In this document: positions 11,466 through 20,171 of the stretch, piece after piece | Numbering within the stretch: position 1 is the first letter of the stretch | Layout of the letters: every line of letters begins with the position of its first letter | Assembly (NCBI GenBank): GCA_019915135.1 | Contig: JAHLMK010000009.1 | Location: forward strand, 1,178,001-1,242,000 | Reading direction: 5' to 3' | From: Strobilurus pachycystidiatus | Taxonomy: Eukaryota > Basidiomycota > Agaricomycetes > Agaricales > Physalacriaceae | DNA length: 64,000 bases | Translations under genes and position numbers: made by a program | The notes under the pieces: model-generated | Told to the model about the DNA's origin: nothing | Database searches by the model: none | The model's input: only the letters and a program-made list of their open reading frames with translations

Positions 11466-13502
11466 AAGTTTCTCGTCCCGAGAAACGAAAGAGTGATCTT
11501 CTTTATGGGCTCCTACGGTCGCGTCGATGCTTTCTACTAGGCTCCCCGAGCCTTGTTAGAGCAAAAGTGTAGTCGCGGCGGAGGGCGCGATGGCTCGGAA
11601 CCTGCTACGGGAGGGCCGAGACGCGTTTTCCTCGATGAAGACGCGTTCGGAGGAAATTCTGAGTAGACAGAAGTGTTTGTATCGTAAAGACGATGTTTTG
11701 TTGTCCGGGTCACGTGATCGATTTTGTGTGGCGCATATTTTCGATACTCGTCCTGAGATGTCCTCGGGAATGCGCCTTTGATCGTACAGAAATCGATTTT
11801 TTCATTGCCGCCGGCATCGGTCATGATTTCGTCGTTCGAGCTCCCCGAGCTCAGAACAGTACCCGCGCCACGCGCTCGGTACCGTAGTTGTGTCCTCTCC
11901 GGGCAATCAGGACTCCCTGCGAGTCAAAACCCCCATCTGAGTGCTCAAGACCCCATATCTGTACCCTCAGATATCCATCTGAGGTACAGATCCCAGGGTC
12001 TCGCGGAATGATCTGCAGAATCATTCAAGTGAGTCTATTCTCTGGACCCAGGTGCGCTTCTTGAAAGCCTATTGCTGATATCCCAGAAGTCCCAGAGATT
12101 GGGTGCGGGAACGAGCGCTTGTGCGCGCAGTTATAATGGCGCCACCCTGGAGAAGGTCCCCAGAACCACTCTCCTACGCCCCTCGACGATGCCCACCTCC
12201 TTGCTTGCTCTGATCTCGCGTCGTTCGACAGCCGCGCCGTCTGACGCCCTTCTGGCCGTCAATCATTGCGGCTTTCGCATCCACGCGCGCCCTGCGCGAA
12301 TCCCGAGCATCGTCCTGGAAGAATGGATCCGGTGCATTGCCGCCGTCGATGATAGTCTGTCGAATGATAATTCGTTCGAGTCTGGTCCTCTGTCGTCGTT
12401 GGAGTGGTTGGCCCTGGTAAGTTGGCGAATTGGTTCCTGGTAGTTCCCATTGACCAGGCGCCTTCGATTGGGTGGGTGGACGTATTCTAGTTCACGTTAT
12501 TGCGCGCCGCGCTCGTCTTCGCTAACGATGTCGAATTTTGTCCCCCGGCAACTTGGAGTCGTCTTTCACTCGTGCCTCCTCAAGGCAGCGAGACTGTTTC
12601 TGCATTGGCCGTGAGTGCCTGGGTGCTGTTGTCGCCATGGGGTGAGTTTTTGTTTTTCCTTTTTGATTCGTAGTTCTTTGTCTGACGTCGATGGGGCCCA
12701 GTGGCTGTAGCGTTGCCTCCCGTCATCATCATCCGCGGGAATATCGACTTCCACCTCCCGCTTCGATACCTCTGGCGGTGTTCGTCCCGTAGGGACATAG
12801 TGACGGCGTTCTGGGCGTCGACGGACGGGGAGGAGAGGGATCAATGGGAGGAGAGGGTGAAGACGGAGGGTCTATCCGAGATGGGGATGGCGAACGAGTG
12901 GGAGGAGGTGACCGAGGAGTGGTGGCTTGGGGCGATGGATTTCGTTCGGTAGGGTGTCGATGAGCTCCTTTCAGGGAATTTTTTGTTTTTTCTGTAGTTC
13001 GCATACCGGCTTATACCATTTCTTGTTTGTGATACCCCCACTCTGGGATTTTGATCGCGTCGTTCGTTGTGATCGGCGCGTCGCGTATGTTTAACGAACA
13101 CGTACTAGTGGTGACGGCTAATGTTCCTGATTTGCGTGATGGTCGATCACGCCCGGGGATATTCTGTTGTCTAACTTCTCCTTTAGGATCAGGTGTCCGA
13201 ATGATGCGAGTGCTCGTTTCGGAGGTGTTCCTGCGGGTATGCCGATGGGTGATGGATGCTCGCTTTTGCCGGGAGGTGGCGTAGCGTTTCGTAGTGTGGG
13301 GATTGCTTGTTGGCGAAGGTGGTTGTCTTTCGACCGGTGGATCTGGATTTTTATTACGACAGTCCTCGACTGTATTTCTCTTCCGAAGAGAATGAGCTAC
13401 GCTGCTTGGCTCGAAACCTGTTCTTCGGTCTTCCCACCGCTAGTTTCCATTTCACGTCAGGACCCTCCTCCACGAGGAGATCCACTGTATCGTCTGGGTG
13501 GT
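11466..13502 (-). other. Internal region of the LTR element without recognised genes
   Basis: About 2 kb of GC-rich sequence with only short open frames in both strands and no Pol motifs. It may be filler as in LARD-type elements or may contain spliced coding sequence that I cannot resolve. Confidence 0.4.
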
Positions 13503-14525
13503 TTATTCCTGGTTCGCGCGGAAAGGTTTTCCGTTGTCGGAATACAGTACGGGGTGTGGAAAGAGAATGAGTCCTCGATCCAAGGGTTGGACGGGGTTCG
13601 TGGATTTCTCAAATTCCACTCCGTATAGGAGACGTAGGTGGTGCGGGGTGTTGCAAGTTTGTTTTGCGCTGTATAGATGCACGGCCCAGGGGTCCAGGAT
13701 GAGGGAAGGGGGGTGGTAGAACACCGTGAGATCTAGGCGTGGCTCGGTATAGAATGTCGGGGTTCGTATACGTCGTAGTGGCCCCCGTAGATATCTTGCC
13801 TGAAGAAGGCATAATCCTTCTTTCGTGTGTCGAGATAGATGTTGGGGGGTTCTCCACAGAACTTCCATACATCGTGCCATGATGGGGATATGTCCGTTCA
13901 CCAGAGACCGAAGAAGAACCCAGTCTTCCTCTAGTCCCAGCAACCTATAGACCACGTCTATGACCCATGCAGCTCTGCCCAGAAGGCTCCGGTATTGAGT
14001 AGGACCTGATTGTACTGTTGGTTTGAATTCCGCGATGTGGATGGTCAACTCCCTAAGGAGGGAGAGTACTCGATGTTCGGTTCTGCGAGCTCGTACAAGG
14101 GGGGGGATAGTGTCGGAGGTTGTGGTGATTGGAGGCGTTACCCCAACGCCGGGGGAAGGGGGAGGTTCCGATGTAGTGGTACGTGGGCAGTATGGAGACT
14201 TCGTCCTATTGTTACGACCTGACCCCGCCGTGACAAGGACCCGCTCATGAGAGACTACCCCTGTAGTCAACCCATAGCTTTCCTGCGAGCGTACCACGTA
14301 CATCCTCGTATTGTGCTTGACTGGTCGTACTGTACCAGTCATAGGGGCCCTCGATGGTCGCACATCCATCTCGCCAGAGACTGTGATACCGTAGGAACCT
14401 AATCCCAAGGCACGAGGCTCGCCGCCGGACCTAGTCCCAGGTGTGGCGTCGGGGAGCCTTCTCTCGTCGGAGTCAACGACGTTGGCGGAGGTATCGAAGG
14501 GAGACATGTGGGTGAGTCCTACCAC
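13503..14525 (-). CDS. Internal protein of the LTR element, starting in the LTR (unrecognised)
   Basis: A 340-residue frame whose first ~105 residues (MVGLTHMSPFDTSANVVD...) are LTR-encoded and the rest internal. After a Pro/Thr-rich linker comes a helical-looking stretch with RTEHRVLSLLRELTIHI and RSLLGRAAWVIDVVYRLLG, which could be a Gag-like assembly domain by position; there is no zinc knuckle and no recognised family. It could also be a chance frame kept open by low stop density. Position downstream of the LTR TATA box is the main support. Confidence 0.4.
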   Translation of the reverse strand: MVGLTHMSPFDTSANVVDSDERRLPDATPGTRSGGEPRALGLGSYGITVSGEMDVRPSRAPMTGTVRPVKHNTRMYVVRSQESYGLTTGVVSHERVLVTAGSGRNNRTKSPYCPRTTTSEPPPSPGVGVTPPITTTSDTIPPLVRARRTEHRVLSLLRELTIHIAEFKPTVQSGPTQYRSLLGRAAWVIDVVYRLLGLEEDWVLLRSLVNGHIPIMARCMEVLWRTPQHLSRHTKEGLCLLQARYLRGPLRRIRTPTFYTEPRLDLTVFYHPPSLILDPWAVHLYSAKQTCNTPHHLRLLYGVEFEKSTNPVQPLDRGLILFPHPVLYSDNGKPFRANQE

Positions 14526-15058
14526 GGAGAGCTCAGAGTGCCCAACGGGGTTCTATGGGGAAAACTGGTTAAGGACGAAGTCTGAGTAGCTAGTACAACG
14601 CTGTCTCTGTATTTATACTAATCCCATGCTTGCTCGTCGTTCCTCTTCTCGAAGCTTCTACCACATACTCCCGATGCGTCGGGAGTGGTCCGACGCTGCG
14701 GATGACGGAGATCCCGACATCCCGATGACCGCCCGACAGATCGATGACCGCCCATTGGTCGGGAAGGCGGGTTTGGTCGGGTACCGACTCCCGCCTGACT
14801 CACGCGGCCTAAGTATATTCCCAGGGTGTCTTACACCATGTGCGCTCGCTCCAAAGTGTATCCGGGAGGGCGGGAAGCCCGACAAGGGCGGGACTTCAGG
14901 ATCCCGGTTCTGTCGCCATAAGGGATCGAACTCTCAACCCCTTGATATATCTCTCGGCATCTTCCGGTGTGGCGCTGGTTTATGTAGCCGTAGCATCAGG
15001 ACGCCAAAGTGTGACCAAAGTGGAGGGCCTTGAGTTGCGGTGAGGCCACATCATGACA
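14210..15058 (-). repeat. 5' LTR with promoter
   Basis: Upstream LTR in the transcribed (minus) orientation. A TATAAATA box lies near 14612; the ATG of the internal frame at 14525 is about 85 bases downstream of it, so the predicted transcript leader would be short and coding would begin inside the LTR. Confidence 0.9.
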
Positions 15059-16440
15059 GTTCCCAGCGTTCGTGAGCTTACACCACGCGTCCTAGGAGTC
15101 GATGTGGGTCCCCACTTGAGCCTTCCATACGGTGGCAAGGCCTAAGCTGACAAAATTGAAGAATTTCAACCAACGCCCGGCCAGGCTTGCTCGCTTCTCC
15201 GTTCCGTATATCTCTGGCAGCAACTTTTCGGTGTATCCATTGAAGAGGGAGGAAACCCTATCAATACCGGCACCATACCGATATGCAGCAGTGTGGTTAC
15301 GCGAGGTACCGACCATGTCAACTGATGGAGTTAGGCCCAGATCCTATGGACATGTAAATCATCCCGTACTACAGTCAGAGGACGGAAAAGTTACTTCGCG
15401 ACCTTGCTGGAACCATGCCTCGACATGATGCTTGATGCCTACGACTTCGTAGCATTCTGTAAACGATTCATCAGAAGCCATTAATATGATCAAGAAGTTG
15501 CAGCTACCTTTAGTGGTGCCATCGGCTTTTTCGCGCGTATACGCCATGACGGGCTTGTCAAAATTTGCTTGGTGCCTTTTATCACCAGTGGATTGCGGTT
15601 TGTCGACGCCAGTCATATGAACGACAGCCTGAGCGTGTGCGAGAAGATCATGCTGCTCGTCTGGCTGTGACAGATCAAAATGTATTGCCACAGTGCAACC
15701 GTGTATCTTACAAGAAGTCCGTCTATAATCTCTTCGCCATTCTCCATGTGGCGACTGATGTACACGACCAGCGTCTTACCTTTCTTGTCCTTGAAGATGG
15801 TGCTCGATCGAAACTTTGGACAGTTGGTGCCCACGGCTTCCATGGCCGCCACCTTGGCCTCTGCGGCAGCGAGATTTTTCCTGGAATGTGGTCGACGTTG
15901 TAAATGACCAAGTTCAACATCGCAGGTGACAATACTCTCTGAATGAGATAACTCAGTTTATAATGAACTCCGCGATAATTGAACTCACTTCGACCATCCG
16001 CGGGATTGTTGAGATCCTGAACACAACGCCGAATACGCTTTGCAAAGAATGCTTCCTCTCGTTTGGCGGCCTGCGCAATCTCTTTATCTGATGTCGGTAT
16101 CTTGGGCTTTTTCGAATTTCCGGTTGTTCGCAAAGGTGGCCAACGTTCAGGCAGTTTTGGCATTGGAGGACGCAAAAGATACTCCTGAAGTGCGGCGGAT
16201 GTACGACCTTTGGCACCGTGAGGGATTACAATTGGAGCCGTGTCATTGTCTGAATCGCCTCGCGTATCAAGTGAGGACGATGTATCGCCCAGGTGAGCAA
16301 CCTGGTGGGATGCAGAAAGGAGTGGTGAATTCATAGATGAAGCGGGGTTACTTGAATCCAGATGCGAGTCTGCAAGACGACCGCTCCGCCGCGGTGTGTC
16401 AGGAGCTTGAACAGGGACGGCAAGCTGTTCAGCCAGAACC

Positions 16441-16681
16441 TCCTTCGCAAATCGCGGGCTCCGACGTATAGTGTCGGAAGGCGGCTGTAAAAGAAGCTCT
16501 TATACCTGCTCATGCGGATTCATGAAATTTGGACGCACCTCGCTGTCATTTTTGCGTTCGAGAGCCGAAGCCTCCTTCGCAAATCGCGGGCTCCGACGTT
16601 TAATCTTGGAAGGTCGCTGTGAAAGAAGCTGTTATACCTGCACATGCGGGTTCGTAAAATCTGGACGCACCTCGCTGTCAT
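16441..16681 (-). repeat. Tandem exon-plus-intron duplication in the dioxygenase gene
   Basis: Units 16441-16549 and 16573-16681 are near-identical. On the minus strand each contains a donor GTGCGTCC, a ~54-nt intron ending TTTTACAG or TTTCACAG, and an exon encoding RRSPRFAKE. A third, related motif RRSGRLA lies just downstream, so the basic motif array grew by duplication of an exon with its intron. Confidence 0.75.
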
Positions 16682-17039
16682 CCTGTGTGTTCCTTTTCCG
16701 TTTGAGAGTCGCGGATCGAGAAACGGGAGGCATTCGTCCCGATGGTAGGGAGGTAAAAGATAAGTCGATCAATGATGCTACTTACCTTGCTACGATTCCG
16801 AAAAAGGCAATTAACAGACCTTCTCTTGTCCCGGTTAGAGGGCAAAAGGTCTCTAATGACTTAGTTACATTCACTTGACTGTTGATCTTCTCGCACTTCT
16901 ATCAAACTAAAACTACAAATGAGAGGCATACTAGAAGAGAAGCATAATAATGATTCTGCAACCTCACACGGCGTCCAGTATCTAGCGCTGCAAGCTGACA
17001 ACCGTCCAACTTGCAGGACTGACGCCGTCAGATCCTGGG

Positions 17040-17692
17040 TACGCCCAACGACATCGGCCCCCTTGACGGCTTCCTTCGGGTCCGTTCCCCACCAGATGCT
17101 CTTCTCACAGTCCAACTCTCGCACCCGCTCCCAGACCTCGGGAGGCGCCCTGTACTTTTCGGGACTCGCAACGCGAAGGTGGTGACCCAGTCGAGAAAAC
17201 GTGAGGAGCATGTCGTGCAGAACGTTGGCAGAGTCGCCGACATAGGCGACGGTGGGGGGTCGCAGTTCCTGGAACTTCTCCTTGGGCTTGCGCCTGTCCT
17301 GCTTCAATGCCAAAGGCTCCTGCTCAACATGTTTCTCCCCGTTGAATAGATGAGCGTGTTCGTGGAGGGTGAGTAGGTCGGCAAAAATCTGGGTCGGGTG
17401 CCAGAGGGACGAGAGGGCGTTGACGACGGGAACGGGCGAGTGCTTTGCGAGTTCCTGTTCGTCTCAAGGTAAATAGACTCGAACTAAGATCCGTATAAGA
17501 ATGAGTCATACCTCAATCTCAGAATGGGGGCGAATATGCCCTGGCACATTCCGCCCATGACGCGCGCCGTATCTCGCGGAGAGTCGTTCACGGCGAGCTT
17601 GATGTCCTCCCGCCCAAAAACTGTGCCTGTCCACCAAGCAAGATGGCGCTCGTCTCCGCCTCTACAACGGCGCACATGCCGGGTCAGTATGG
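17040..17692 (-). pseudogene. Ornithine carbamoyltransferase fragment
   Basis: Ornithine carbamoyltransferase makes citrulline in mitochondria for arginine synthesis. The minus strand carries, in order, [64 protein letters not shown] with the TQ of the HPTQ loop, [14 protein letters not shown] (partly IFADLL), [18 protein letters not shown] and [19 protein letters not shown] one-base frameshift lies near 17608-17618, between FLG and REDIK. The N-terminal carbamoyl-phosphate motif (STRTR) and everything after GADVV, including the HCLP catalytic motif, are missing. A real arg3 gene must be elsewhere. Confidence 0.85.
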
Positions 17693-17868
17693 ACAATGCA
17701 AGAAAAGATAGAGACGACGCACTGGGCGGTCGTCTTGGGGTGTATTGGCGGCGAAGAGCGTCGAGAGGCGTCTTGCTGAGTGGGAACGACGAGGAAAGTC
17801 GGCTCTAGAAAAGGATTAGCGTGAGCAAGGGCAGAGAGGCGACAACAACAACGCACCAGCTCCGGTCA

Positions 17869-18405
17869 ACGTTGGCAAGGCATAGTCCGTCATCTGTTGG
17901 TCCTGTGCGGACGGTTGGAGGCGAGGGTTGGTTAGTGTATACCGGGTTAGTCAAGTAGTGATCATTGAAAGAGAAATTGAACATACCCAAATGACAACAG
18001 TTGGTGGTATGACACCCATACCACAATGTTGTGTACCATCCTCTTCGTCTCTCTGCCATTTGGCTTGTAAAAATACTGGGCGCACCGTCGTTGACGAGAC
18101 GGACAGTGACGGGTGGGCGGGACCGGAGTTATACGTCGCGAGAGACGGTGGGCGAATACGAATGTCAGTACAGCGAGGCGTGGACGCCGGAGGAGTTACA
18201 ACTGTGACGGACAAAATACCAAAGGTATGTATCCGTCGTCACTGTTGTCGCTGTGTCGGGTCAGCGCCGCTGCCATAGGGAAGAAAAAACTATACTCACA
18301 ATGCGCTGTGTTCGGGGCGGAGGATCTCTATGCTTGGCGCATTCCGTCATCTGTCGGTCCTGTGCGGAAAGTCGTAGGCGAGGGTTGTCGAAAAGACAGC
18401 GGCCT
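17869..18405. repeat. Partial duplicated segment
   Basis: A ~65-bp stretch near 17885-17930 (GTCCGTCATCTGTTGGTCCT ... GGCGAGGGTTG) recurs, diverged, near 18346-18390. Between the two copies there is no recognisable gene. It indicates local duplication of pseudogene debris. Confidence 0.5.
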
Positions 18406-18789
18406 ACAACGATCAGTGTGTTTTTGGGTTACTGGAAAAAGAGACCACTTACGACTCATTGACACGATGAACGAGCTCGCTGCCACACTCAATGTTGGCA
18501 CATTGTCCGTTCAACGTCGCGGGCAATATGAGTGCGCACCAGGCGCGCGCCCGTACTGGCATTGCCGTCCACGCTCCCTGGGATCGTCCAGGAGCTCGTT
18601 GGCGGCGCCCTGTGGGTCACCGTCGTCGTCACTCGCTGCTGCCACCCATCTCATCTCAGCGCACGAGGCCTTGATGGGTGCCGACTTGCTTCCCAGTTTC
18701 TTCAGCGACGATGGGTCCAAGCTTGGGAGGAATGTAAGACGCTGATGGAAGTGTGAGTTTTGGTGATGGTAGGACGTCTTTAACAACGT

Positions 18790-18930
18790 ACTGATGAAAT
18801 CAGCAAACTTGGTCTTCTCGCCAAGAAAGCAGAGGCCCATGCTTTCTTCGCGTTCAGCAGCGGGGAGGGCGAACTTTCGCGCCAGGTCTCGAACTTGAGA
18901 CTTGGTGTAATCGCCGTCTCGTTGCGCATA
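18790..18930 (-). pseudogene. tRNA-specific 2-thiouridylase (MnmA/MTU1-like) fragment
   Basis: About 42 residues match the conserved segment of mitochondrial tRNA 2-thiouridylase: GDYTKSQVRDLARKFALP followed by AAEREESMGLCFLGEKTKFA. In MnmA/Mtu1 the Cys of the SMGLCF block is the second catalytic cysteine of sulfur transfer. Nothing before or after belongs to the enzyme, so this is an isolated exon-sized relic. Flanking acidic-basic sequence (DPQDDTENFQDTARERERR, 18950-19050) is duplicated in diverged form near 18560-18620. Confidence 0.75.
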
Positions 18931-20171
18931 TCCCAGTTGCGCATCCGCGGTAATTAGGCGCGCTGCCCGTAGCTCCCGTCGCCGTTCACGCTCCCTGGCA
19001 GTGTCTTGAAAGTTTTCGGTGTCGTCCTGAGGGTCACCGTCGGCGTCGTCCATGCGCAGGTGCCAAAGAGCAAAATAGTCATGCTATGCGACGCCGGCCA
19101 GGTCGAGGCCCAGATCCATACCCCAGCGGGATGTGGCGGCAGGAGATGCGGCGAGGGTGTTAGACGGCGTCTTGGGCAATGGGGCAGGCGACGGTGCCAG
19201 TACTTCGACGTTGTGCGCGGGTAGATCCGGCAGGTCGGGACGCTGTATCACAGGCGCCGAGGCAGACTATGATGTTGTTGAGATCGCCGTACTTTTCTGC
19301 GGATCCTGCGTTCTTCACGAGCTGCTGCTTTGCTTGGTTGCCGATGTACTGTTGCACGATGAGCGTGATGATGACCGGAAGGACGATAAACGCACCATCT
19401 CCTCGCCCTGCTGCACGCAACCTGGCGCTCGCCATCCTCATTCCCCATTCCCTCCTGTTGGTGCGCGTCAGTCCTCCGTTGTGCACGACGTGGGGAACAC
19501 GCACCGCGGGTTCGCTCGACATGTCGCAGGCTTCTTCATGGTTGTGCTAGCGTCGTTGTTGTTGCTGGAGTCGTGGTTACGGTGAGAGAGTGATCGTCGT
19601 GCGGAGATGAGTGTTGAATTCATTGTCATTGTTGGGCATCGTTCAACGAGAACGCTTTCGACAGCGTTATAGATGTCCGTATGAGTCGCGGCTTGTGTCG
19701 TCTCCCAGTGCACGCTCAACCAATGAGTGCACCGCGTCCCAGTCAGTTCCGGCTATGTTATCGTCGTAGTCAGCGTGGGCGCCGGAGACTTTGGTCGGTG
19801 AATGCATGGCCGCGAGTGGACGCGATCGACGTGGTGGTACTAGTGAAAAGACAAGGTCGATCAATCCCTTGCCTTTGCATAGACTTCCTGATATGGCAAA
19901 TCGATGTCCCACATCGTCTCCAAGCTGTTTTTGCTTGGATACCACGACATAGTGTTACGCCAACTCCCCTGCATAGCGGCCTTGGCTGTCATTTCGCACG
20001 CGAATTACGGTTCTCGCCCGCTGAATTCCAGAGTAGCTTAACGCACTGTGACGGAAATTCACGGGGGTCGTGCTAACCATCGTGCCACTCATATACCTTC
20101 CTTCTCGATGTCTGGCCGTAAACGTCCCCCACCCACGGAAGAGTGTGTATAGATATTTATTATTGTGTATC
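18931..20171. other. Region of gene debris without an assignable gene
   Basis: No intact gene recognised. A minus frame at 19160-19522 contains one hydrophobic stretch (AFIVLPVIITLIVQQYIGNQ) that could be a single membrane helix; its origin is unknown. Another minus frame at 19667-19945 has no family features. Together with the two enzyme relics this looks like a zone of captured or scrambled host fragments. Confidence 0.35.

Larger units (their letters stand above)
10604..15058 (-). mobile_element. Complete non-autonomous LTR retrotransposon
   Basis: Two 849-bp LTRs that look identical (10604-11452 and 14210-15058) enclose 2757 bp. The element is flanked by the 5-bp target duplication GTTCC (10599-10603, 15059-15063), and the LTRs begin TGTT and end GACA. 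Transcription is on the minus strand: each LTR has TATAAATA on that strand (near 11006 and 14612), and a purine tract, AAAAAGGGGATA, immediately precedes the 3' LTR (plus 11453-11465). No protease, reverse transcriptase, RNase H or integrase motif was found inside, so mobility would depend on a relative. Confidence 0.93.
10288..16733 (-). pseudogene. 2-oxoglutarate/Fe(II) dioxygenase gene (TET/JBP-like), broken by a stop and an LTR element
   Basis: Multi-exon minus-strand gene starting MPPVSRSATLKRKRNTQDD at 16733. Exons join through consensus introns (for example about 15948-15997, 15675-15727, 15485-15536). The N-terminus is basic with repeated RRSPRFAKE/RRSGRLA motifs; the middle carries AAYRYGAGIDRVSSLFNGYT. 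The catalytic core shows HxD (VGTHIDS, near 15096-15104), GGAIYLPDL, a distal His in QVLYHAIGEW and Arg in GRVSWVFFNHQN, the layout of a double-stranded beta-helix dioxygenase. I favour the fungal TET/JBP branch (5-methylcytosine oxidation), which is tied to KDZ transposons in mushrooms, but a sequence comparison is needed. TAG at 15092-15094, directly after HIDS, stops translation, and a 4.45-kb LTR element splits the core downstream of it. The stop codon ends at 10288. Confidence 0.65.

Noticed and set aside
16485..16640. 21-nt introns (GTATAAGAGCTTCTTTTACAG)
   Set aside because: Too short for spliceosomal removal; a 54-nt intron starting at the upstream GTGCGT uses the same acceptor and keeps the frame.
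18511..19053. Intact 180-residue protein containing the thiouridylase block
   Set aside because: The frame joins duplicated debris on both sides of a 42-residue enzyme piece; no catalytic domain remains.
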